This document shows positions 1-5,097 of a stretch of 5,097 nucleotides of DNA, in pieces. The stretch is taken from assembly GCA_945882005.1 (NCBI GenBank), contig CAMCWG010000213.1, positions 1 to 5,097 on the forward strand. Direction: 5' to 3'. The notes beneath the pieces are model-generated. The model was not told where the DNA came from. It worked only from the letters and a program-made list of their open reading frames with translations, and did no database searches. How positions within the stretch are numbered: the first letter of the stretch is position 1; each line of letters opens with the position of its first letter. This DNA is from Bordetella parapertussis. GTDB taxonomy: Bacteria; Pseudomonadota; Gammaproteobacteria; Burkholderiales; Burkholderiaceae_B. Position numbers and translations under genes: made by a program.

Positions 1-2
1 GG

Positions 3-1208
3 GTCGGTGTTCCACTGTGCGCTCTATTCAGCCCAATTGTGGCCTTGCTGGACTGGATCACCCTACTCCTTAAGGGTCCAGCCGGTGCGCCACGTCGCCT
101 TCTGTTTATTGAACTCTCCGAAATGGGTAGCGCCATCATCGTTGACCCCGCGATGCGCAATGCACAAGCGCGCGGAGCAGAAATATTTTTCCTCATTTTC
201 AAAAGCAATCGCGCCAGCCTCACCTTACTGAATACGGTTCCAGAAAAAAATATTTTTACAATCGATTCGAGCTCGGTATTCACCTTAGTGCGAGACACGA
301 TCAAATTCTTATTCCAAGCACGGGCGCACAACATTGACACCGTGATCGATCTTGAATTGTTTTCACGCTTCACGGCCTTATTAACCGGGCTATGCGGTGC
401 CCGCAAGCGTGTGGGTTATCACATTTTTCATGGCGAAGGCTTGTGGCGCGGCACGATGCTCACGCACAAAGTGCACTACAACCCCCACATTCATATCGCA
501 AAAAACTTTTTGTCCCTGATCCACGCAGCGTTCTCATTAGCGCCAGAGCAGCCTTACAGCAAAATAAATATTCCAGACTCTGCAATCCAAATTGCGCAGG
601 CAGTTATTGAACCCACGGTCAAGCAAACAGTACTCGCTCGCATTCACGCCCTTGCGCAAGAGGCTCAATGCCCGTTTCAGCATGGCGCTCAGCCGCTTCT
701 TCTGGTCAACCCCAATGCCAGTGAGCTGTTAGTGCAACGTCGCTGGGCCCCTGAGAGCTTCTCAAAGCTGATCATCGCGCTCGTTAAGCAATGGCCCGAT
801 TGTTTAATCCTCATTACCGGATCACCCTCGGAACACGCCTACGTCGAAAATGTGCGTCAAGGTGCAAAGGTACCCAATGCCCTGAATTTCGCCGGTCAAG
901 TCAGTTTTGCAGAGCTACCTGCTCTGTATACCCTCGCGGATGTCATGCTGACCAACGACTCGGGGCCTGGTCATTTTTCATCTGTTACCAGGTTACATAC
1001 GGTCGTCCTCTTTGGACCCGAAACCCCAGCGCTCTATGGGTCTCTGGGAAAATCCATTCCTATCACAGCACAACTCGCCTGCTCACCATGCGTCAGTGCC
1101 GCCAATCACCGCAAAACACCTTGCTCAGATAATGTTTGTATGCGGGCGATTACCGTCGAACAAGTCATGCAAAAAATGATTGTGCAATTTGCGGCGTCAC
1201 GTGCATGA
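3..1208 (+). CDS. Glycosyltransferase family 9 (heptosyltransferase-like), 5'-truncated by window edge
   Basis: GT9 enzymes transfer heptose or another sugar from a nucleotide donor to lipopolysaccharide core or related surface glycans at the inner face of the cytoplasmic membrane. Seen: the frame is open back to base 3, and residues before the in-frame GTG at 39 (VGVPLCALFSPIV) resemble the hydrophobic N-terminus of these proteins, so the real start probably lies upstream. Numbering from GTG 39, there is an N-terminal strand with the FIELSEMGS motif (23-31), a second Rossmann domain opening with LLVNPNASELL (221-231), the NDSGPGH donor-site motif (306-312) and FGPETP (325-330). Near the C-terminus are four cysteines (C348, C351, C362, C367) in a CxxC-x10-C-x4-C arrangement. 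At least 389-401 residues are visible, normal or slightly long for GT9. The stop overlaps the start of the phosphatase gene downstream. The family is secure; the acceptor and donor sugar are not known. Confidence 0.9.
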   Translation, partial: VGVPLCALFSPIVALLDWITLLLKGPAGAPRRLLFIELSEMGSAIIVDPAMRNAQARGAEIFFLIFKSNRASLTLLNTVPEKNIFTIDSSSVFTLVRDTIKFLFQARAHNIDTVIDLELFSRFTALLTGLCGARKRVGYHIFHGEGLWRGTMLTHKVHYNPHIHIAKNFLSLIHAAFSLAPEQPYSKINIPDSAIQIAQAVIEPTVKQTVLARIHALAQEAQCPFQHGAQPLLLVNPNASELLVQRRWAPESFSKLIIALVKQWPDCLILITGSPSEHAYVENVRQGAKVPNALNFAGQVSFAELPALYTLADVMLTNDSGPGHFSSVTRLHTVVLFGPETPALYGSLGKSIPITAQLACSPCVSAANHRKTPCSDNVCMRAITVEQVMQKMIVQFAASRA

Positions 1209-2014
1209 CAACGCACTTGCGGTCAGGCACAGCATCGCGCATTGCCACCATTCAAAAGAAAGATTTCCTGTGGTGCTTAGCACCTTTAGTTTTATGGTTA
1301 CTTTGCTGGCTTTTTACGCCAGAGCCTGGCTTATTTCTTTACCTGAACCACAGCGCGCGTGTTCTGCCGGACATGGTTTGGGTCGCCTTCAATATGCTTG
1401 GCAACGGCTGGAGCGTTTTTGCACTGTGCTCGCCGCTCTTAATATTTGCGCCACGCCTGTTGACGAGCGCAATCTTCGGTGGTGCCATCGCCGGTGCGCT
1501 TTCACGCTGGCCGAAACATGTACTTGAGATGCCTCGCCCAGCAGGCGTCTTGGATCACACCAGTTTTTATATTCTGGAACGCCCCCTTACTTCCTTTGCG
1601 ATGCCCTCAGGACACACGCTCACCGCATTCGCGGTATTGTCCGGCATTTATTTTGGGATAGACCGCAAGCACCGTAGGCCTTTTTTCTGGTTATTTATTT
1701 TGGCGACCTTTGGTGGACTAGCGCGCATCGCACTCGGCGCCCACTGGCCTTCCGATGTATTTGCCGGGGCAGCGCTCGGTATATTTGGTGGAATTCTTGG
1801 CGGACACTTCAGCAACCGCATGCCCGATATTTTATTTGAAAGCACCTCTTGGCTGATGAGGCTAATCGGGCTTGGAGCCGGACTATGCGCCTACATGCTC
1901 CTCACAACAAAGATCGACTTCAAACTCGCACAACCTATTCAGTACATTTTTGCGACCCTTACGATCGCAAGTGTGTTGGTCTTTTTTTGGCGAAGCTTTC
2001 GCTTCGCCAAATAA
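1205..2014 (+). CDS. PAP2-family membrane phosphatase (lipid phosphate/pyrophosphate phosphatase)
   Basis: A 269-residue integral membrane protein of the PAP2 (type 2 phosphatidic acid phosphatase) superfamily, which hydrolyses phosphate from lipid substrates such as undecaprenyl pyrophosphate, phosphatidylglycerophosphate or lipid A. All three signature blocks are visible: K104-x6-R111-P112, P134-S135-G136-H137, and R174-x5-H180-x3-D184, where H137 and H180 are the expected catalytic histidines. The residue before R174 is Ala instead of the usual Ser. Several hydrophobic segments (about 21-37, 71-92, 140-151, 159-172, 185-200, 219-234, 246-261) fit a multi-spanning topology. The frame is open further upstream to 1136, but I chose ATG 1205 because it overlaps the preceding TGA as ATGA, a classic translational-coupling arrangement, and no good ribosome binding site is evident for the longer form. 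Pairing with a GT9 gene suggests a role in envelope glycan or lipid carrier recycling (inference). The exact substrate cannot be read from the sequence. Confidence 0.9.
   Translation: MTTHLRSGTASRIATIQKKDFLWCLAPLVLWLLCWLFTPEPGLFLYLNHSARVLPDMVWVAFNMLGNGWSVFALCSPLLIFAPRLLTSAIFGGAIAGALSRWPKHVLEMPRPAGVLDHTSFYILERPLTSFAMPSGHTLTAFAVLSGIYFGIDRKHRRPFFWLFILATFGGLARIALGAHWPSDVFAGAALGIFGGILGGHFSNRMPDILFESTSWLMRLIGLGAGLCAYMLLTTKIDFKLAQPIQYIFATLTIASVLVFFWRSFRFAK
1986..2011. terminator. Hairpin at the convergent gene junction (possible terminator without U-tract)
   Basis: An 11-bp perfect inverted repeat, TTTGGCGAAGC (1986-1996) and GCTTCGCCAAA (2001-2011), with a 4-nt loop. On the - strand the loop is GAAA closed by C-G, a GNRA tetraloop. 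It covers the last codons of the PAP2 gene, immediately before its TAA, and lies about 20 nt past the stop of the convergent RraA-like gene. The position fits a transcription end shared by both strands. However, the T-run (1982-1988) precedes the stem on the + strand, and neither strand has a U-tract after the stem, so it is not a canonical intrinsic terminator. Confidence 0.45.
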
Positions 2015-2030
2015 CACAATTAACAGCTAA

Positions 2031-2744
2031 TTATTTCTGGCCAGTGTCGGCTTTGTAGCGAGCCAAATTCTCTGCATTTGGCGGATACAACCCGGGGAGT
2101 GCCAAGCCTTTTTCAACCTGAGACATAATCCACACTTCCAAGGCTTCTTGCGACGCGGCGCTTGCCACAACATCATCAAGTAAGGCGGCTGGAATCAACA
2201 CAGCGCCATCATCATCGACCACCACGACATCACCAGGAAACACAGCAACGCCGCCGCAACCGATCGGCTGCTGCCAATCAACAAAAGTTAAACCAGCAAC
2301 AGAGGGTGGTGCAGCGGCGCCGGAACACCAAACCGGCAAACCAGTACCCAACACACCAGCCAAGTCACGCACGACACCGTCCGTCACCAGCGCAGCAACA
2401 TTTTTCTTCGCCATGCGCGCGCACAGAATATCGCCGAAAATACCTGCATCTTGAACACCCATCGAATCCACGACAGCGATACAACCCTCAGGCATGTCTT
2501 CAATCGCACCGCGTGTCGACTTCGGTGACGACCACGATTCTGGCGTTGCCAAGTCCTCTCTGGCGGGTACAAAGCGCAGAGTGAACGCGCGAGCTACCAA
2601 ACGTGGCTGGCCAGTACGGATGGGCTTCGTGCCGCGCATCCAAACGTTGCGCAAACCTTTTTTCAGCAGCACCGTCGTGAGTGTTGCCGTAGAGATTCCC
2701 GCGAGGATATCTTTTACTTTTGGATCGAGTTGCATATTGACCAT
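2031..2744 (-). CDS. RraA-like protein, probable metal-dependent 2-oxo-acid aldolase/decarboxylase
   Basis: A 237-residue protein of the RraA/HMG-CHA aldolase fold. Members are either the RNase E regulator RraA or class II pyruvate aldolases cleaving 4-hydroxy-4-methyl-2-oxoglutarate, often with oxaloacetate decarboxylase activity. Seen: G104-D105 followed by exactly 20 residues and then R126-D127, i.e. the D-X20-R-D signature described for the Pseudomonas putida aldolase (metal and substrate binding). The segment FPGDVVVVDDDGAVLIP (169-185) is the usual C-terminal core. It is longer than E. coli RraA (about 160 residues), with additional N- and C-terminal segments. Start ATG 2744 is supported by GGAG (2752-2755 on the complement) 7 nt upstream. 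It lies 59 nt after the DapA-like gene on the same strand, so the two are probably co-transcribed. Databases often name this type 'ribonuclease activity regulator RraA'; I favour an enzyme because of the motif and the catabolic neighbours. The substrate is unknown. Confidence 0.87.
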   Translation of the reverse strand: MVNMQLDPKVKDILAGISTATLTTVLLKKGLRNVWMRGTKPIRTGQPRLVARAFTLRFVPAREDLATPESWSSPKSTRGAIEDMPEGCIAVVDSMGVQDAGIFGDILCARMAKKNVAALVTDGVVRDLAGVLGTGLPVWCSGAAAPPSVAGLTFVDWQQPIGCGGVAVFPGDVVVVDDDGAVLIPAALLDDVVASAASQEALEVWIMSQVEKGLALPGLYPPNAENLARYKADTGQK

Positions 2745-2803
2745 GTCGGGTCTCCGGATGCGTTAAGTGAGAGAAGAGAAATATATAAAGTGCACAAACC
2801 GTA

Positions 2804-3751
2804 CTATTTCAACGCGGCAAGTTTCTTTTCTTGGCGCGTAGTGAGACGCGCAATGTCTGCAACATCTTGCGCACTCAGTTTAGGACCAGGCTTACGGATG
2901 GCAGCAGAGGCAATCGCGCCGCGCTGGGCAAGAATATGCTTACGCACGGCAAGTCCGACGCCGGCCTGTTGCTCATACTTCGCCAAGGGCAAATAACAGT
3001 CAAAGATGTCGAAGGCACGCTCGACGTCACCGGCTGCGAAAGCCTTGCAAACATCAACCATCATCTCTGGATAAGCAAAGCCAGTCATTGCACCATTAGC
3101 TCCGCGCACAAGCTCTTCGGGCAAGAACAGACCGCCACCATTACCAGTCAGAATAGAAATTTTCTGCAAATCGCCTTTTTGGATTGCCTGGCATACAGCA
3201 GACAACTTCCCCAAACCAGGCCAGTCTTCGTGCTTGAGCATCACGCAACGGGGTGAGTTTTTAAGAATACGCATCACAACCGCGGTCGACATCTGCACGC
3301 CCGTCGACGTTGGATGGTCTTGTAAACACCATGGAACATCAGATCCCAAGGTCTCGTTGACCATATCAAAATAGCTGCTGATCTGATCATCCGTGCGCAA
3401 GCCGGCAGCGGGAGCGACCATCACACCCGAAGCCCCCATATCCATGACACTTTTCGTGAGCTCACCCATCGGAGCAAAGCCTGCGGCAGACGCACCCACG
3501 ACCACAGGCACCTGGCCTTTTACGCGTGCGAGAACTTGTTTCACAAAAACACGAGATTCCTCAGCAGTCAGTTTGGTTGCTTCGCCCATAATGCCGAGAA
3601 TCGTCAGGCCCGTCACACCACGCTCAAGGCAAAAATCCACCATGCGATCGGTACTTGCCAGATCAAGCTCGCCCCCATCTTTGAAAGGCGTGACAGTAAT
3701 CAGATACACCCCGTTTGCAGTGGGATTAAAAGCATTGACGTTCGTATTCAC
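2804..3751 (-). CDS. Dihydrodipicolinate synthase-family protein (DapA/NAL superfamily lyase), not a canonical DapA
   Basis: A 315-residue TIM-barrel protein of the DapA/N-acetylneuraminate lyase superfamily, class I enzymes that form a Schiff base with a pyruvate-like 2-oxo acid. Seen: the N-terminal strand GVYLITVTPF (14-23), GIMGEATKLT (53-62) at the GTTGE position, APAAGLRT (113-120), LQDHPTSTG (143-151) at the YNxPxRTG position, and MLKHED (171-176) with the probable Schiff-base Lys173. The two Thr, both Tyr and the Arg of true dihydrodipicolinate synthase are absent, so a lysine-biosynthetic role is unlikely; an aldolase or hydratase-type reaction in acid or sugar-acid catabolism is more plausible (inference). 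Start: the frame is open to a GTG at 3829, but GTG 3751 is preceded by AAGGA about 6 nt upstream and leaves a normal family N-terminus; ATG 3784 is another option. It is the first gene of a two-gene leftward unit with the RraA-like gene. Confidence 0.85.
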   Translation of the reverse strand: MNTNVNAFNPTANGVYLITVTPFKDGGELDLASTDRMVDFCLERGVTGLTILGIMGEATKLTAEESRVFVKQVLARVKGQVPVVVGASAAGFAPMGELTKSVMDMGASGVMVAPAAGLRTDDQISSYFDMVNETLGSDVPWCLQDHPTSTGVQMSTAVVMRILKNSPRCVMLKHEDWPGLGKLSAVCQAIQKGDLQKISILTGNGGGLFLPEELVRGANGAMTGFAYPEMMVDVCKAFAAGDVERAFDIFDCYLPLAKYEQQAGVGLAVRKHILAQRGAIASAAIRKPGPKLSAQDVADIARLTTRQEKKLAALK

Positions 3752-3821
3752 ATTCAGTCCTTGTTCCGGGGGGATGCCCAGCATTTGGGCAACGTTTTCC
3801 AGCGCGATATTTGCGCTGTAA

Positions 3822-3837
3822 CATAGCACACACTATG
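3822..3837. promoter_or_regulatory. Inverted repeat CATAG-N6-CTATG, candidate operator
   Basis: CATAG (3822-3826) and CTATG (3833-3837) form a dyad with a 6-nt CACACA spacer. It overlaps the possible leftward -10 element and the distal GTG (3829) of the DapA-like frame. The size and symmetry fit a dimeric regulator site such as a GntR- or LysR-type protein, but the arms are only 5 bp and no regulator gene is in the window. Confidence 0.3.
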
Positions 3838-3895
3838 GCGATAAATCTCTTGCCACATTTAAGCAAAACCAATAGTCTAAGGCATCCTCAATATG

Positions 3896-3907
3896 AGTGC
3901 ATGCACT
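3896..3907. promoter_or_regulatory. Perfect 12-nt palindrome AGTGCATGCACT, candidate operator
   Basis: A perfect palindrome 25 nt upstream of the ATG of the Bug-family gene and between the possible rightward -10 (3873-3878) and the ribosome binding site (3923-3926), a position where a bound repressor would block transcription or early elongation. It has no coding role if the ATG 3933 start is correct. The regulator is unknown. Confidence 0.35.
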
Positions 3908-3932
3908 GAAAACCATAAGACCGGAGCCAAGA

Positions 3933-4916
3933 ATGAAACCGACAAAAAAACTGCCTATTTTGACACTGACCGTTGCCTTACTGGGCCTCGTTCAATCGCC
4001 TCTGGCTCAGGCGCAAGACTTCCCCAAACAGCCGATCAAACTCGTCGTGCCCTGGGCTCCGGGTGGCAACGTAGACATCACCGCACGCGCCGTTGCGCCA
4101 TCGCTCGCTGAAATACTTGGTCAACAAGTCATCGTCGAGAATAAACCTGGGGCCGGTGGCTTTATCGGGTCAACAGGCGTCGTGAAATCGACACCAGATG
4201 GCTACACCCTACTGCTCGGCTCAAGCGGATCGGTGTCTGTTGCGCCAGCGTTGGTCGCCGCACCACCTTACAACCCCGTCAAAGACCTTACTGTTATCGG
4301 GCCTATCCATGCTGTGCCGATCGTTCTGAGCGCCACAGCCAAAGGAAACATAAAGTCTTTTGCTGACTTTGCCGCGAAAGCAAAGGCAGGCAAGGAGCAA
4401 ATTTCTGTCGGCTCGGCCGGGAACGGTTCGAGCCAACACTTGGCGCTCGAAATGCTTGCCTTGCGCATGGGAGTCAAACTCAACCACATTCCTTACAAAG
4501 GAAGCGGCCCAGCACTGGTTGATTTGGTCGGTGGACAGATCGAAACGATGATGGACCAGCTCACCGCCTCGATTTCTCATATAAAAAGTGGCGCAATCAT
4601 TCCACTCGCTCAGACTGGCAAGACCCGTTCGCCGCTCTTGCCTAACGTTCCTACGTTTGGGGAATTAGGTATCAAGGATTTCGATATGGTGACCTACACC
4701 GGCATTTTCGGACCAGCCGGTATGCCGGCGGCGGTCGTAGAAAAACTCTCTGCGGCCCTGCGACAAACGTTGCAGCAAGCAAGTGTCAAAGAGCGCTTTA
4801 ACAGCCTTGGCGTCGATATCATCACACTGGACCGCAACGCTTTTGCGGCGTATGTGAAAAAGGATTTCGAAGATAACCAAGCCATCGCAAAAGCGGCGAA
4901 GATCGTGATGCAGTAA
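3933..4916 (+). CDS. Bug/TctC-family periplasmic solute-binding protein (tripartite tricarboxylate transporter type)
   Basis: A 327-residue extracytoplasmic binding protein of the Bug (Bordetella uptake gene)/TctC family, which binds carboxylates or other small organic molecules in the periplasm and presents them to TctA/TctB-type membrane subunits. Seen: a Sec signal peptide with KPTKK, a hydrophobic core (8-20) and an AQA/Q cleavage site after A27. The mature protein has the family hallmarks VVPWAPGGNVDITAR (38-52), VENKPGAGGFIGS (68-80) and YKGSGPALVDLVGGQIE (188-204), and the usual full length. I chose ATG 3933 over the in-frame GTG 3897: GGAG lies 6 nt upstream, and the longer form would add twelve residues before the signal peptide. 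No TctA/TctB genes are visible, as is common for orphan Bug proteins. It is divergent from the lyase genes, and only 25 nt separate it from the next gene, so they are likely co-transcribed. The ligand cannot be deduced; a carboxylic acid is a guess from the neighbours. Confidence 0.93.
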   Translation: MKPTKKLPILTLTVALLGLVQSPLAQAQDFPKQPIKLVVPWAPGGNVDITARAVAPSLAEILGQQVIVENKPGAGGFIGSTGVVKSTPDGYTLLLGSSGSVSVAPALVAAPPYNPVKDLTVIGPIHAVPIVLSATAKGNIKSFADFAAKAKAGKEQISVGSAGNGSSQHLALEMLALRMGVKLNHIPYKGSGPALVDLVGGQIETMMDQLTASISHIKSGAIIPLAQTGKTRSPLLPNVPTFGELGIKDFDMVTYTGIFGPAGMPAAVVEKLSAALRQTLQQASVKERFNSLGVDIITLDRNAFAAYVKKDFEDNQAIAKAAKIVMQ

Positions 4917-4941
4917 CGCAACGTAGGATTCAAGTCACAAC

Positions 4942-5097
4942 ATGTCTACTCAGCAAAAAATCGACGCACTCGAAGAAAACTATAAACACATCCTCGGGTT
5001 TGTGCCTGAGCGGATTCATTCCCGGATAACACTTGGGATAGAAACTGCAGCCGATATGACTGAAGGCATCGAGAAGCTGCGCGCGCAGCTTCTCGAG
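4942..5097 (+). CDS. N-terminal part of a probable carboxymuconolactone decarboxylase-family protein, cut by window edge
   Basis: The first 52 codons of a gene running off the right end. ATG 4942 is the only start after the in-frame TAG at 4924. The ribosome binding site is poor (AGGA at 4925-4928, 13 nt upstream). The peptide is helical and charged, with ILGFVPERIHSRITLGIE at 17-34. The 'lGfvPeri...r..lgi' pattern resembles the N-terminal region of carboxymuconolactone decarboxylase/AhpD-like proteins, which either act on aromatic ring-cleavage products or are CxxC peroxidases. The diagnostic CxxC/His region would lie beyond the window, so the family assignment is tentative. The 25-nt gap and absence of a terminator after the Bug gene suggest one operon. 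The visible coding end consists largely of a perfect palindrome. Confidence 0.5.
   Translation, partial: MSTQQKIDALEENYKHILGFVPERIHSRITLGIETAADMTEGIEKLRAQLLE
5069..5096. repeat. Perfect 28-nt palindrome (two 14-nt arms, no spacer) inside the last gene
   Basis: TCGAGAAGCTGCGC (5069-5082) is followed directly by its exact reverse complement (5083-5096). It falls inside the reading frame of the partial last gene, encoding roughly IEKLRAQLLE, and ends one base before the window edge. As RNA it could form a 12-bp stem with a GCGC loop; as DNA it is a symmetric protein-binding or cruciform-type sequence. Confidence 0.85.

Larger units (their letters stand above)
3752..3932. promoter_or_regulatory. 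Divergent intergenic control region between the DapA-like and Bug genes
   Basis: About 180 bp separate the chosen starts of two divergently transcribed genes, so both promoters should lie here. Rightward candidate: TTGCCA at 3850-3855 and, after 17 bp, TAGTCT at 3873-3878; the -35 is good and the -10 weak. Leftward candidate: an extended -10-like TGC-TATGTT on the complement (hexamer 3820-3825), with no convincing -35. The ribosome binding site of the rightward gene is GGAG at 3923-3926. Two inverted repeats, listed separately, sit near these elements and suggest operator sites. The promoter calls are by eye only. Confidence 0.5.

Noticed and set aside
7..231. 74-codon open frame at the left edge in another frame
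   Set aside because: It overlaps the GT9 frame, which continues to the window edge with family-typical residues.
243..257. A/T-only run containing the palindrome AAAAATATTTTT
   Set aside because: It lies within the GT9 coding sequence (Lys-Asn-Ile-Phe codons), so the symmetry is a by-product of codon choice; no promoter context.
1136..1204. 23-residue N-terminal extension of the PAP2 protein
   Set aside because: It lies entirely within the GT9 coding region, looks like translated out-of-frame GT9 sequence, and the ATGA overlap start explains the gene better.
2162..2584. 140-codon open frame on the + strand opposite the RraA-like gene
   Set aside because: Its product is a low-complexity His/Arg/Gln-rich string with no recognisable domain, as expected from the antisense of a GC-biased gene; the - strand frame has clear family motifs.
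2831..3256. 141-codon open frame on the + strand opposite the DapA-like gene
   Set aside because: No domain or convincing start, and fully contained in the antisense of a well-supported gene.
3393..3826. Overlapping + strand open frames (142 and 96 codons) opposite the 5' half of the DapA-like gene
   Set aside because: Both are antisense shadows of conserved barrel motifs and have no ribosome binding site.
4221..4933. Several - strand open frames of 71-119 codons within the Bug gene
   Set aside because: They mirror the codon structure of the + strand binding protein and show no protein-family features.
4917..4941. Possible terminator or promoter between the Bug and CMD-like genes
   Set aside because: Only 25 nt with no hairpin, T-run or promoter-like hexamers; co-transcription is simpler.

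Overview
The window looks like a stretch of a betaproteobacterial chromosome, most likely Burkholderiales. The main reason is a periplasmic binding protein of the Bug/TctC type, a family hugely expanded in that order, next to stand-alone metabolic genes. A surface-glycan glycosyltransferase of a type common in Betaproteobacteria agrees with this. The assignment rests on protein character only; no rRNA or other marker gene is present. Coding density is high, with six protein genes, two of them cut by the window edges. I see no tRNA, rRNA, CRISPR array, transposase or prophage gene.

Left part (1-2014, + strand): the 3' part of a GT9 (heptosyltransferase-like) glycosyltransferase, whose stop codon overlaps the ATG of a PAP2-family membrane phosphatase (ATGA overlap). 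The pair is a translationally coupled cell-envelope unit: one protein transfers sugar to a lipid-linked or LPS glycan, and the other removes phosphate from a lipid carrier or phospholipid. A hairpin at 1986-2011 spans the end of the phosphatase gene.

Middle part (2031-3751, - strand): two genes transcribed towards the left and convergent with the envelope unit. The promoter-proximal gene is a DapA/NAL-superfamily protein that keeps the Schiff-base lysine but has lost the Thr/Tyr catalytic residues of true dihydrodipicolinate synthase. It is followed after about 60 bp by an RraA-like protein carrying the D-X20-R-D motif of metal-dependent 4-hydroxy-4-methyl-2-oxoglutarate aldolases. Together they suggest carbon-carbon lyase or hydratase chemistry on 2-oxo acids.

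Right part (3752-5097, + strand): a roughly 180-bp divergent control region with two inverted repeats, then a Bug/TctC solute-binding protein with a clear signal peptide. Last is the 5' end of a small protein, tentatively of the carboxymuconolactone decarboxylase (AhpD-like) family. The working model is a small catabolic locus read in both directions from one control region: the binding protein captures an organic acid, and the lyases and the CMD-like protein process it. No membrane transport subunits and no local regulator are visible, so the substrate is unknown. The main points to check are the altered active site of the DapA-like protein, the two palindromes in the divergent region, and a perfect 28-nt palindrome inside the last gene at the very edge of the window.
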